64,000 nt of DNA from Vermamoeba vermiformis (lineage: Eukaryota; Tubulinea; Echinamoebida): assembly GCA_045837725.1 (NCBI GenBank), contig JBEWZL010000227.1, positions 1-64,000 on the forward strand, written 5' to 3'. Made by a program: the position numbers and the translations under genes. The first letter of the stretch is position 1. Each line of letters starts with the position of its first letter. A model generated the notes under the pieces. The model was not told the origin of the DNA and made no database searches. It was given only the letters and a program-made list of their open reading frames with translations. This document shows, in pieces, positions 1 to 11,280 of the stretch.

Positions 1-1173
1 AACACTAAGAGCAATGGTCCTTTGCAGGGTTATCAAAGGCAGAGAGAACCTCAGCATTCTGCAATCCAGGACATCAAACATTTTCAACATGGGGGCATAT
101 CAATCCCACAAACTTCAACAAAAACCACCTGCGACCAATGTAGAAAGATATATCCACCAACTATCACTCATACAGACACTAAATTTGTTTGTACAAAAAT
201 GAATATTCAAAATATTTATTTGTATATTCAAAAAATACAGCTTCGACTTGTCTGGATCTGCTTAACCAGCTCTTGCTGCCTTCTGTTGACCTGACAACTA
301 GTATTAGAGCACTGTAGTTAATTATTTGAGTGTGTTTTCAAACTTACCAGTAGTCACTGAAGCTCCACACTGATTGATCCTGGATCGTGCACAAGCCTCT
401 GGATTGGCAAAATCTCGCTTACTATTTATCCTACAAGTATGACATTAATTTTACCATAATACTCATATTATTGTCACTATGAATTGATACTTACTGGCTC
501 GAACTGCTAACAAAAAGTTATAAAGTTTTTGGTAACGGCTAGATTTGATTTTATTAAATATTTATTTTATTATATAGTAGCAGATAATGCCACCAGTTTA
601 ACCACATAGTGTAGTTAATATTTATATTAATATTCTTGGATTACTTACTTTACTGGAAGCCACCAGACTGAAATTGGCAAATCCTGATCTCGATCCAACA
701 TCGGCTGACCATCGGATCCTCACCAATGGGCCCTCTCCTTGACCTCTGACATATTTGAATAGTAGCACACTACTGATGTGCCCCTTGAGAAGTGTATTAG
801 GAGGTTGGCAGTGCGTGCATTGGTCAGATTTTAACGAGCATCGATCACGTGCTTGACCAAAAAAAGATTTTTTTGTTCATTTTCTGTTACATTCAACTTG
901 CCAACAACACCACTATAGAATATATAAGAACACCTGTATCTGCTTGGCTTCCTTTCATTGCAGCAGTAAGTAATCAAATGCGGACCCACAAAAATAAATA
1001 GTTATTATTTTTTTTTAAATATTCAAATTCGATTCTTTATTTTGTCACTCTGATGCTAATCTACCTTACTATAGCATACAAGTAATATCTGATGGCTGTA
1101 TTGGATGGTTTGGACTTATTCTGCACTGTTAGGGTTATGTAAGTCTTCAGGGTTATAGGTGTGAATCTTTGAC
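1..1173. other. AT-rich stretch without a recognisable gene
   Basis: No exon with a start, splice sites and a protein-like reading frame was found. Only short open frames occur (for example 14-202) and they have no recognisable domain. The stretch contains copies of the ATATTCAAAA motif near 202-240 that recur through the hairpin array to its right, so it looks like the left flank of that repeat region. Confidence 0.5.
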
Positions 1174-2251
1174 CGTAGTCCTTGGACTACGCTCAGTCAG
1201 GAATTCTGCATTTGACCGTAGTCCTTGGACTACGCTCAGTTGAGAATTCTGAATTTGAGCGTAGTCCTTGGACTACGGTTGTTTCATCATCTTTTCAAAC
1301 TTTTGAATAGACAAATTAGATTAATGTATATGCAAAATAACTTACGTTCCCTTTCTCAGGTCACCTGTTATGCCTTTGGGCAGTTTCCCCCTGTTCAAGT
1401 ATGTCATGAATTCTGTATTTGAGCGTAGTCCTTGGACTACGGTTAGTTGAGAATTCTGCATTTGACCGTAGTCCTTGGACTACACTCAAAGTATATAGTA
1501 TAACCCTGACCAGTTGTCAGGAATTCTGCATTTGAGCGTAGTCCTTGGACTACGGTTAGTCGAGAATTCTTGATTTGACCGTAGTCCTTGGACTACGCTC
1601 AGTTGGGAATTCTGCATTTGACCGTAGTCCTTGGTCTACGGTCACGTTATCTTTACAAACTTTTGAATATACACTTTTAATTAATGAATATTCAAAATTA
1701 CTTATGTACCCTTCTACAGGTCATAGAGACAATTTAAGCTGCTTTGCCTGTTTTCAGGTATGTCAAGAATTCTGTATTTGAGTGTAGTCCTTGGACTACA
1801 GTTAGTTGAGAATTCTGCATTTGACCGTAGTCCTTGGACTACGCTCAGTCAGGAATTCTGCATTTGACTGTAGTCCTTGGACTACGGTTAGTTGAGAATT
1901 CTGTATTTGACTGTAGTCCTTGGACTACACTCGAGGAATTGTTAAAGTCAATGTAGTGCCCTATTACAATGCATAGACACTATTTTTTTTTGCATATTCA
2001 AAATATTGACATTCTTTAAAGATATTCAGTTGGAGTTAGATTCGGTCGCTGCAACCTCCCACCACTCACCGTAGATGACTGGCCCACAGGTATAAATGAA
2101 TATACATTTTACTATTTTGCATATTCAAATATTCTGACCCTTCATGATTAGGCTGGTACACATCAGGTCTTCAAGAATTCTTTGTTTGAGCGTAGTCCTC
2201 GGACTACGGTTAGTCAAGAATTCTGCATTTGACCGTAGTCCTTGGACTACG
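1174..2251. repeat. 43-bp-period array of 18-bp hairpins
   Basis: Fourteen copies of the near-palindrome CGTAGTCCTTGGACTACG (8-bp arms, 2-nt loop) start at 1174, 1217, 1260, 1424, 1467, 1537, 1580, 1623, 1783, 1826, 1869, 1912, 2191 and 2234. Nine of the thirteen spacings are exactly 43 bp. The 25-bp linker is also conserved and carries GAATTCTGCATTTGA. The array is interrupted by spacers of about 70, 160, 164 and 279 bp. It is not a CRISPR array, because the linkers are repeats too and the genome is eukaryotic. Function unknown: a satellite, a transposon end, a protein-binding array or a source of small RNA are all possible. Confidence 0.93.
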
Positions 2252-2335
2252 GTTGATCGAGAATTCTGCACTCTACTGGTTGGACGTGCATACAAATGAA
2301 TAGACATTTTGTAAGTATGCATATTCAAAATAGTT
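1297..2335. repeat. ATATTCAAAA inverted-repeat elements
   Basis: A second repeat lies in the gaps of the hairpin array. TTTTGAATA- or TGAATA-type left arms are followed 20-30 nt later by ATATTCAAAA-type right arms, seen near 1297-1343, 1658-1702, 2093-2135 and 2296-2335, with half copies near 1985, 202-240 and 2468-2500. The two best copies sit at equivalent places in the two 160-164-bp interruptions, so they moved or were duplicated together with the array. Confidence 0.6.
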
Positions 2336-3103
2336 ACCGATGAAACTAAGTTCCTTAACTTTAGGCTCAGTCTTCATTGTAAACCTGCCAAGGCAAATGG
2401 ATGGGAAAACAATATTTGTGATTCAAAATTGGGAAAACAAAGATAGTACTGATTTTACACATTATTGTATATTCAAAAATAAATAACGTTTATTCAAAAA
2501 TATGACATTTTCCAGGCTTTAGGCCTATAAGCCTTAAATTAGCTAAGCCTAACTATATATATAATGCCTCAATAGATTAAAAGCATACCATAAGCTAGTA
2601 ATTGGCATTGATTACATTTATCTCATTATCTCATTATCTCCGTGCCGCAGACGATAGTCGCGGAGATGAATGAAAACAGGACGTTCTTCGTGTTTTTATT
2701 CATCGAAAGCATACCTTTGCTGTTAAATAACATTGATTATTGTTGCTGTGTTATTCTCCCTCTCTCGGCATTACGACGCTGGCGCCGCAGCTACTTCGGG
2801 CCTCTGTATCTCTGCATCACTATCACCAAATGTAATGGGACTTGGTGCGATGCGCTCGGGCCTTCGGCCCTCGCTGCATGGAACAACTCCCGGAAATTTC
2901 AGTGAAATTTCATTAGAGATCCAGGGGCCCGAAAAGCGAAGCATAAGCCCCAGCCCTAAATCCTATATAATGCAGTTTTTCGCTGGCCTGGAAAAGCTGA
3001 ATTGCAGCAAAGTACTTCAAGGTAAAAAAACATATTAAGTCTTCTGACATAGTAATCTCATTTTGCTTTAGTACCACAACTTGTGATTGCAGTTGTCGTC
3101 CAG
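2252..3103. other. Repeat flank and GC-richer stretch; possible upstream exon
   Basis: 2252-2640 continues the AT-rich repeat flank. TCTCCG at 2637-2642 and CGGAGA at 2661-2666 form a small stem. From about 2640 to 3021 GC content rises and a stop-free frame runs from 2727 to a GT donor at 3022; if it is an exon it joins 3104 in phase (one base left over, two completed). No ATG start or family could be assigned, so it is not called as coding. Confidence 0.35.
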
Positions 3104-3468
3104 TGGACATGTACAAGTACCTTTTTGTCGAAACTTGTACAGAGCGCGATTGCATTTACGATGTCTCTCCATACAGCTTTGCGAAAGCATTTGCCAGCAT
3201 TAGTCGTGGCTTTGCGTACAGAGCTTTCTTTGAAGACGAGCAAAAATTACTAGTTGTTCGTGATCAACTAGTTCAATACATCTTGAAGAACATTGATGCT
3301 GAACAATCAACTGAAATTGTTGGCAAGCTGGAAGATACAAAATTAGTGCCATATGATGCAAAAGATATCTCTGATGTAGACCGTGGCCGCACTGCCGACT
3401 CTTCATCACGCAAATGCAAGGCCTCTCAAAGTCCAGAAAGGGACATTGAACCTAGACGTCGTCACTAA
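3104..3468 (+). CDS. Hypothetical protein, 3' exon
   Basis: An open frame of about 120 codons ends at a TAA at 3466-3468 and is followed by an AT-rich tail with AATAAA near 3533. It has no in-frame ATG near its left end except one at 3109, and it lies just after a CAG acceptor, so it is best read as the last exon of a spliced gene whose earlier exon may be the 2727-3021 frame. The C-terminal 40 residues are rich in Arg, Lys, Ser and Asp and probably disordered. I do not recognise a family; the middle part is mixed alpha-helical in character. It may also be a remnant of a mobile element, given the repeats beside it. Confidence 0.4.
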
Positions 3469-3951
3469 GAGTTAATTCTTTTTTTATTTTATTTTCCATG
3501 AACACTATATAGAATTATCCGCATTGTTAACTAAATAAACTTCTTTTTTTTATATCAAAATCACTACCTGATTTCAAATAGCTGCAATTATCGACTTTTA
3601 AGTTATTATCGCACAGTACGATTGCCAATCTATCTTATATCTATTTATTTGTATCCCTGATAATTATCAGCCACTGATTTCAATTTGAAAGCCTCCCAAC
3701 CTTGTTCTCTACGCGGACCAAAAAAAACTGCCCAAATCCACATCTGGTCTCTTTAAATGATATTGCCAGGTCTTCTGCATACACAACCATAAAGTGGAAC
3801 TCAACAACCACTGTGTCAGCTGACACCTTTTGTCCAGGAAACATAGCCTAACTCAGCAAATGAGGGGGAAATTTTTTTTATCTAATACCTCTTTAAGGTA
3901 ATTAAATTGTTAATAATAATGACCATTTACAATTTATTTACCAATTTTTAA
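3469..3951. other. Convergent intergenic stretch
   Basis: AT-rich DNA between the 3' ends of two convergent genes. I see only a polyadenylation-like AATAAA near 3533 and nothing that looks like an exon or RNA gene. Confidence 0.5.
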
Positions 3952-5688
3952 TTATACATCTTTGTCACACTTTCGTTTGACTGCTTGAATGACTGGGTGC
4001 AAAATACCACCAAAGACGAGAGTACCAGCGGTAATTACAGCTATTTTCCAGTCCAACAGAGGTGTTACAGCAGTGAAGGCACAGAACGCCATGGGAATAA
4101 TGCAAAATAGAATAAGCACAAAGTTGCTCATCGGAATTCGATACGGTCGTAACAAATCTGGTTGCTAATAAAAGATTTTTTGTGAGTGGATCCGCTGCTT
4201 AGTCATGATAGTGACATACCTTATAGCGCAGCACAATGAGTGATAAGTATTCTAATAATAGACCGATCGAGTAGAAGAGCTGGTCTAGCTGAATTAAGAA
4301 CTGAAATGAGAACACGGTGCCTGCAGCCACTAACAACGAGTTGATGACGAGTGCGACCCAAGGAGTGCCGAATCGACTTTGAGCGCTCAAGAATTTCATG
4401 CCCAGCAAGTTCTTGTCACCCCATGCAGCTAACATTTGCGAGCACGTGCAGAGGTACGTGTTCAACACTCCGACTGCCTTCAAACACGCACCGATAACCA
4501 TCAAAATTTTCAGCCATTGACCTCCGACCTGAGCGTTAATTAGCAAGATATTCATCTCTTTATATGCACGTACCATGTAAGCGACATCGGGGAAATAGCC
4601 TTCAGTCCATTGGCTGTAGTCAGTAGCGATGCTTACGCCGACCAAAATAGGCAAAATGTACGTAGCAATCATGGCGACCAACACGATCATCATGGCACGA
4701 GGGTACGCTTTGTTGGGGTTCTTGAGCTCTCCTGCCACTTGAGACATGTTGTCAAATCCACCAGTGTTCCACACAATCGTCGTGATGAACAGGCCCCAAT
4801 CGAGTTCCGAGAAAGGGACCGAAGGACGAGCCAGCCAATCGTGCGGATTAATCTTTGTTATACCGAGCCCAAACATAATCAAAAAAGGCGCCAATAATAT
4901 GACGATGAAAACGCTAGTAAGTTGGAAAAAGTGACATTTAGACACGTGTCAAGTAGACATTTTGTACGTACCCTGATACTTTGCTAACAAAATCGACACC
5001 GAAAAAGTTCATGATGAAGCAGAAGAACAACACGATGAATCTTATGCCGTAGTTCTCGATGGAATCAACCGGCAGTACTTGCAGCAAATAATTCTCGAAC
5101 ATGACTGGATAGATGGCCAAATCGAACAAATTGTTGACGAACGACCAGTACGCCTCTTGAAAGGCCCAGAATGGTCCGAATGCCTCGTTGACCCACCACA
5201 CAAAGCCACCATTGTGTGGTAATGCTGTGCTAAGTTCGGCTGTCAAAAGCGCACTGCACGATCTAGTTAGTGGATTCGAAAGAACGACAAGCAATAGTAC
5301 CTTGGTAGCGACCAGATCCACGGAATTATGACCATGCCTAATAGTGCATAAAAAGGATAGCCTATTCTAACGGCATCTTCAATACCGTACGGTCCACCAG
5401 AAACTAACCGTAAATGTCAGATCGTGTCAGTCGTTGATTTTAAAACAGAATCAAAATTAAATATTCGAATTAATAAAATGTTATAACGGTAGCGATAAAT
5501 GATTTAATTTTAATATTTTAACAATAAATATTACCTGCGAAGAAAGTTAAAAATACCAATCCCCACATTGACAGCCGTTTGTTGTTATTTTGACTCGCAG
5601 GAGTCACTGCCTCTATATCTTCCGGTGCGTCGTTAACTGTGCCATATTTTTGCGACCCTATTGAACGTATTAACGGATCTTTCTCCAT
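3952..5688 (-). CDS. APC-family polyamine/amino-acid permease
   Basis: Five exons (5688-5535, 5403-5301, 5253-4972, 4913-4220, 4164-3952) join to 1446 nt, giving 481 residues. The protein is a secondary transporter of the amino acid-polyamine-organocation superfamily and most resembles plant-type polyamine uptake transporters: SGGPYGIED near residue 53 in helix 1, then IWSLPSALLTAELSTALP and an FGPFWAFQEAYWS segment, with about 12 hydrophobic helices in all. The N-terminus (about 35 residues) is polar and cytosolic. I chose the ATG at 5688, because the more upstream frame lacks an ATG. Phases match at all four junctions. Intron 3 contains the palindrome GACACGTGTC. The substrate (polyamine versus neutral amino acid) cannot be decided from sequence. 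Confidence 0.9.
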
Positions 5689-5935
5689 CCAGCTCCTTCT
5701 ATTTTGCGCTGGACTGCGCACAATGTTTTTTAAAATGGTTGAGCGCAGTCGATTTGTACTATGACGCTTACGAGAGGAGTCTTGTAAGCTAGCGAAAAAA
5801 ATAAAAACGAAATTGCAAATTCTACCAGTTTGCCGCGCTTTCTGTCACCGATACAATCATAGGCTTTACCTTCAAATAGACGCGCAACTGTGTGATATTC
5901 TTTGCATGACAACGAGGAGCTAGTAAATTGGTACA

Positions 5936-6175
5936 ATGGCCGATCTTTCGGAAACGCAATCCGCGGTATTGAAACATCTCAGCAGAAAACAAAAAAAATA
6001 TTCAAAGGTATGGCCTTTCCATATTATATGAATTTGGGCGGATCTGTGCTCTTATTGTGAATACAGAGAAAAATATCAGAAACAAGATATCATTTATTTC
6101 TAGCCGCCAAGAAACGGCATTCGCTCATTCGAAACACCTATTTTACCACAAGAAGGTGCGATTAAATTAAATTAA
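5936..6175 (+). CDS. Possible 47-residue spliced ORF upstream of the RNA ligase
   Basis: An ATG at 5936 opens 24 codons that end at a GTATGG donor (6008); the acceptor after TTTCTAG (6103) continues in phase for 23 codons to a TAA at 6173-6175. The product would be a short basic protein. It lies just before the ligase start at 6180 on the same strand, so it could be an independent micro-gene or an upstream ORF in a 5' leader that is spliced. No family is recognised and the evidence is only the matched splice phase. Confidence 0.25.
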
Positions 6176-6179
6176 TTTC

Positions 6180-7579
6180 ATGGAGAAAGACACCGTTGAA
6201 AGCGCTAACAAGAAGCTGACTTTTCGCAAGTACGCTTCGATCGAGAACAGTTATCTTGATAAATTCATAGAATCAATTATTAATCAAGGCCACACGGACA
6301 ATAATGCTCAGTGGGTAGCTCTGGAGAAAGGTATTTATTTTTAATTAAAATTCGCTTAAATATCAATTAATTATTAACCACTTGCCAATTCGGATTGCTA
6401 ACTGTGCAATATTAATATAGTTCACGGAGCCAATTTTTCATTCATTACTGACGGCGTGGAAATTCATTGTGCCAAACGTAGCGGATTTATCGAAGCCGAC
6501 GAAGTGTTTCACAACCACCACCTCGTGTTAGAAAATCACCGCAACAAAATATTGAAAGTTTACGCTGCTCTAAAAGAGAAGTATCCTGATCTGGTCGAAG
6601 TTGCTATTTATGGAGAACTCTTCGGAGGTAACTCTAATTTAAATCGCTTTAAAAATTAACGCAATTAACTTTCGAAAGTTCAACTAAATTATAACGCCCT
6701 TTTACTATGACTGATGGACGTTGTTTAGGAATTTATCCACATAAGGACGTTCCTGGCGGTCAGGGACTGAAGAGCGAGTCAGGAAGGTGCTTGCACGTGC
6801 AAAAAGACATCTATTATTGCCCGAACATCAATTTTTTTGCTTTCGATATTGCTGTGCCCGGAAAAGGTAAGCGAGAGCGTCCACAGCGAGAACGTTGCAT
6901 CCCGTACTCCTTGGGCTTAGAACTAATACTGCTTATCACTAGGCTATTTGCATTATGACATAGTGGAGCCTCTCTTCAGAGAGCACGGATTCTTGTACGC
7001 CGAACCGATCAGGTACGGTACCTTGAAAGAGTTGCTCGAGATCGACGTTGAAACTTTCGAATCCACTCTGCCTGCCAAGTTTGGATTGCCGCCTCTTCCA
7101 AATAACTACGCTGAAGGCATTGTTATCAAGCCAATTATCAACAAATACATGACCACGGGCGAGCGCGTCATCGTTAAAAAGAAGCGATCTACTTTCATGG
7201 AGAAAAAGCCGAGGCTGGCTCCCAAGAAAGAACTCAAAACTACTATGGCGGATAACGTGCGCGAGATGTGCGAAGAGGTCGTTACATATGTAACATTGAT
7301 GCGCTTGAAGGCTGTTATTTCTAAAGAAGGACATATCACTGCTCCCAAGTTTGGAAAGCTGCTTGGACTCTTTGCCAAAGTAATTGATAGATCTGTCTCT
7401 GTAAGCATTTAATTGACACATTTTTATCCTAGGATGCTCTTGACGACTTCAGAAAAGAGGTTGAGGACTTCAATCAACTCGAGAACGAGGATCGCAAGCG
7501 CGTGACAACCAGATTGAACAATGCTTGTTCCAAGATGATTAACGATAATAGACAAGCTATTTTGGATGGAAATTTGTAA
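6180..7579 (+). CDS. RNA ligase of the Rnl2/RNA-editing-ligase family
   Basis: Five exons (6180-6330, 6421-6627, 6729-6866, 6943-7400, 7433-7579) give 366 residues with all phases matching. The ATP-dependent nucleotidyltransferase motifs are complete: motif I EKVHGANF with the lysine to be adenylylated at residue 50, then KRSGF, VAIYGELFGG (motif III), FFAFDIAV (IIIa), YAEGIVIKP (IV) and VIVKKKR (V). A helical C-terminal region of about 130 residues follows. This is the group that includes the kinetoplastid mitochondrial editing ligases and phage Rnl2, which seal 3'-OH/5'-PO4 nicks in duplex RNA. An in-frame stop lies just upstream of the ATG at 6180, which fixes the start. No clear mitochondrial presequence is seen, so the compartment is open. 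Confidence 0.92.
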
Positions 7580-8289
7580 CGTTACAATAAATTAAAACGA
7601 AGGAAATAGTAATTATTATTACCTGCAGTTAATTTTTTAACACGATGGATATAACAACAACAACGTGTGTTAACTTCTGCTCGCTATTTATTACGAAAGC
7701 TTTTCCTTAATATATAACGCAGTATCACAGCGAAATTAAAAAGAGAACGGATTTAAAGTATCAGCTTTGTTTAATGTTTTACAAGGTAAGAATTCACAAC
7801 AAAGTTTAATATTAACCACATACATAGAATTATTTTTAATTATTGAAACGATGCTGCACTAGAAACACTAAATCCAAAACATTGATTTTTTAAAAATTAC
7901 GCTTGCTTCAGAAAATTTGGATTTTATTCACGACACAATCGCTTGTATTAAACACAATTATTATTGAATTTTTGTTGCAACAGTTCTGGTTTTCCGCAAG
8001 AAAAATCTAATTCTAAAAATAGCAATGCAGCAACGAGTTAATTTGACGTCTCTGAGTACTTTATATTCACAATCGGATAGAATTGGAAGAAAACTATGCT
8101 TCCGTATGCAACGGATTATTAGCAGAAAACTCGTACGAGAACGCGGAATTTTTCAACGAAACAAAGAGTCTGAAGTTTCATCGCATGACTCGGTAGGCTC
8201 GCTTAAATAGTTGAACAGTTGAAACTTATTTCATACTCTTAAATCAAACGAGTTACTTCACCTCAAAGAAATTCATACTTGCTACGAAA
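7580..8289. other. Intergenic stretch, likely promoter of the beta-glucosidase gene
   Basis: AT-rich, no convincing exon. A 61-codon frame beginning with ATG at 8025 is basic and has no recognisable feature or splice partner; I regard it as chance. Confidence 0.45.
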
Positions 8290-11280
8290 ATGAAAGCAAG
8301 TTCATTATTAATAATGATTATAGCGAGCTGTATTGCCGGCCTGACGGTTGGAATAGATATCGAACAGCTTCTCAGTCAAATGACGCTCAAAGAAAAGATT
8401 GGACAAACGACGCAAATTGAAGTACGTAAAGTTCGCTCGATCTACGTGTTCAGGACAAGTTCCTAAGCGATCTTAATTTGTAGGTTACTGTGGTAATCCC
8501 TCAAGGACAATACAACTTAGATTGGGAATTGCTTAGACGTGCAGTCGTCGATTACGGAGTCGGATCGATGTACAACCATCCATTTTTCGGTGCGTAACAA
8601 GAAATTTAAATTAAAATTGGACTCAAGATTAATTTATTATCATTTAATAGTGGGCCCGAAAGCAGGTAGGCTGCAGCACAAGTTTTGCCAACTACGGATA
8701 GAACGCGAGCATATCCGCGAAATTTCTTTCAAAAGTGATTGATGTACCCGGTGAAATCTGATTTAACTTCGTGTAGGTCGCTTTGGTTGGTATCCCGAAG
8801 ACTGGATGAACGCAATTCAGCAGATCCAAGAGACCTACTTGAATTCTACCAACTCGAAGATCCCCGTCTTGTACGGACTTGACGCTGTTATCGGCGCTGG
8901 TCATATCCTCAAAGCAGCTTTATTCCCTCACGTAAGTACAATATCATGCGAGTATAATAGCTTTAGTTAACATTGCGGGTCAGAACATCGCTCTTGCCGC
9001 AACATTCAACGAATCCATCGTCGAGCGAGTTGGTTACACGACTGGCAAAGATTCACGTACTGTTGGCATCAATTACGCATTGGCACCTGTCGCTGACGTT
9101 GGTGTTGAGCCTCGTTGGGGTAGATTTTACGAAACAGTAAGTATCTTAGTAAGCTTGAAGATCTGTGCTAACTTTGCCCAGTACGGAGACAGTCCTTATG
9201 TTGTCACGAAGATGGTTCGTGCAATTTTGCGTGGTCTGCATGGTGTCGACTCTTCTGATCGCTTCTGGCCTGCTGGAAGTTCCCTCGTTGCTTCTGCCAC
9301 CAAGCACTGGGTGGGTTACGGTCAACCCAACGGTGGTCTCGATCGTTCTGATGCTAATGTAAGCGGAGATTTCATCCGGACGACTTGTTCTAATCGAAGT
9401 GCAGATTTTGGACTGGCAACTTGAGCGATATCATTTGCGACCATTCCTTGGCGCCTTCGAAGAAAAGACGCACAGCGTTATGTTGAATTCCGGTTCAGTG
9501 AACGGCATCCCTGGCCATGCAAACAAGAAATTCAACGTAGATTTATTGAAGGGAAAACTCAACTTCACTGGTTTTACTGTTAGCGACTTCCAAGACGTGC
9601 AACGCTTGGTTTGGAAACACAATTATGCTCCCGACATTAACTCGGCTATCAAAATTGCTCTCGACGCTGGTTTAGATCTTGACATGGTTCCTTTGGACTA
9701 CACTTGGGCCGATCTGCTTTATCAAATGGTTACCAACGGCGAAATCCCCGAATCCCGTCTTGACGACAGTGTCCGCAGAATTTTGAAGGTTAAGCAGGAC
9801 ATTGGTCTTTTCGACAATCCTTATCCTTACAAAGATCGATTGTAAGTTTCGAAGCATACTTTGGCTACGATAGTTTATTAATCACTTGTAGGGCAACAAT
9901 CGGTGCTCCCGAAGACTACGCATTTTCGCAGTACGTTGCTGAAGAAGCGATTACCTTGTTGAAGAACCAGGACAACATTTTGCCGTTGGACGCCTCTCAA
10001 CCTAAGAAAGTCCTCATTACTGGACCTGCTGCCAACTCTTTGAAGGTCTTGGCTGGTGCCTGGGCCGTTCATTGGCAAGGTGCTACAGACGACTCTGAAT
10101 TCCTCGGTCAAGGCAGCACTCTCTACGATGCCTTCAACGAGTACGTCAAAGGCAAGAGTGCTGCATGGTCCGTCAACTGGGCTGTCGGAATGAACTACTC
10201 TGGTCCTCTCGCTGACTACGATAACGCCATGCAGATGGCGCGTGACTCCGACTTGATCATTTTGACAAGCGGCGAGCCTCCATACGCAGAGATGTACGAA
10301 GCTATTGATGACTTGTAAGTGTTGAATTTCAAATTGTTACGCTGTGAAATCTAACTTTGATTCCGCAGGACTCTTTACGAAGCACAATTGAACTACATCG
10401 ACCAATTGAGTGCTTTGGGCAAGCCCATTATCTTGGTCCTCGTTCAAGGTCGTCCCAGACTCTTCAACAGCGCTATCGATAAAGTGAACGCTATTCTTTA
10501 CGCTTATGTTCCTGGTGCACACGGAGCTAAAGCAATCACCAACATTATCTTCGGTGAAGTCAATCCGTAAGTTCACTGCGTATTAATCCATTGCACATGC
10601 TAACCTCGCTCGTTAGTTCCGGACGATTGCCTTTTGCCTACCCCACTGCCACCGGTCAGCTTGCTTATCAATATGGATCTTACGCGCACAATGTACAATG
10701 GCCATTTGGCTACGGTTTGTCGTACACCACGTTCTCTTACTCAAATTTGCGTGTGCCCGACGCCGCTTTTGTGAACGGAACTATGGAAGTTGCCGTGGAT
10801 GTAACCAACAACGGAACCGTTGCTGGTAAAGAGACTGTGTTCTTATATGTTTCCGAATTGTTTGCCTATCCCGACAAGCAGTACATTGACATGGTGCACG
10901 GCTTCCAAAAGATTGCCATAAATCCTGGAGAGACAACCACTGTGGTGTTCACCTTGGAGAACGAAGACTTCGCCGACGTTGGTTATGAAGGTCAAGACAT
11001 CGTCGTCAATGTCCGCGTCAACGATCAGAAGGGCTCATTCACTTTGACCCCGCGCAGTGTTGACGGCTCGGTACCTATCGGAGATACCACACCTGTGGTC
11101 ACTAACGGTCCAATCCCAACGCAGGTACCCATCACACAGTCATCACCGAACCCTAACCCTGCCATCATTACCGCACCCACTGACCCGAACCCCATCAGTA
11201 ACCGTAACGACATTTCCTCTGCTTCGCGGCTCGGCTCTGCTGCTGCACTTGGCTTAGGAATTTTGTTGTGTTTAATGTAG
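8290..11280 (+). CDS. Secreted GPI-tailed beta-glucosidase, GH3
   Basis: Nine exons (8290-8421, 8484-8589, 8777-8931, 8984-9136, 9182-9358, 9405-9841, 9892-10314, 10369-10566, 10617-11280) make 814 residues; every junction keeps phase. Residues 1-18 are a signal peptide. The GH3 N-terminal barrel has KIGQ near residue 37, GRFGWYPEDW, the KHWVGYG loop and the nucleophile in TVSDFQD (Asp302). The alpha/beta sandwich domain with TLLKNQDNILPL and a fibronectin-III-like C-terminal domain (WPFGYGLSYTTF onward) follow. The last 80 residues are rich in Ser, Pro and Thr and end in a hydrophobic tail, typical of a GPI anchor. It should hydrolyse beta-1,4/1,3-glucosides at the cell surface or in lysosomes, as in dictyostelid GluA. 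Confidence 0.95.

Noticed and set aside
1174-2251. CRISPR-like regular repeats
   Set aside because: The linkers between hairpins are themselves repeated, not unique spacers, no cas gene is near and the genome is clearly eukaryotic.
2642-2905. 87-codon frame near the array
   Set aside because: No ATG in frame at its start and no continuation across a splice site in phase with the following exon.
5730-5936. 68-codon minus-strand frame in the promoter between permease and ligase
   Set aside because: It begins at a TTG, has no ATG or splice context and no recognisable protein.
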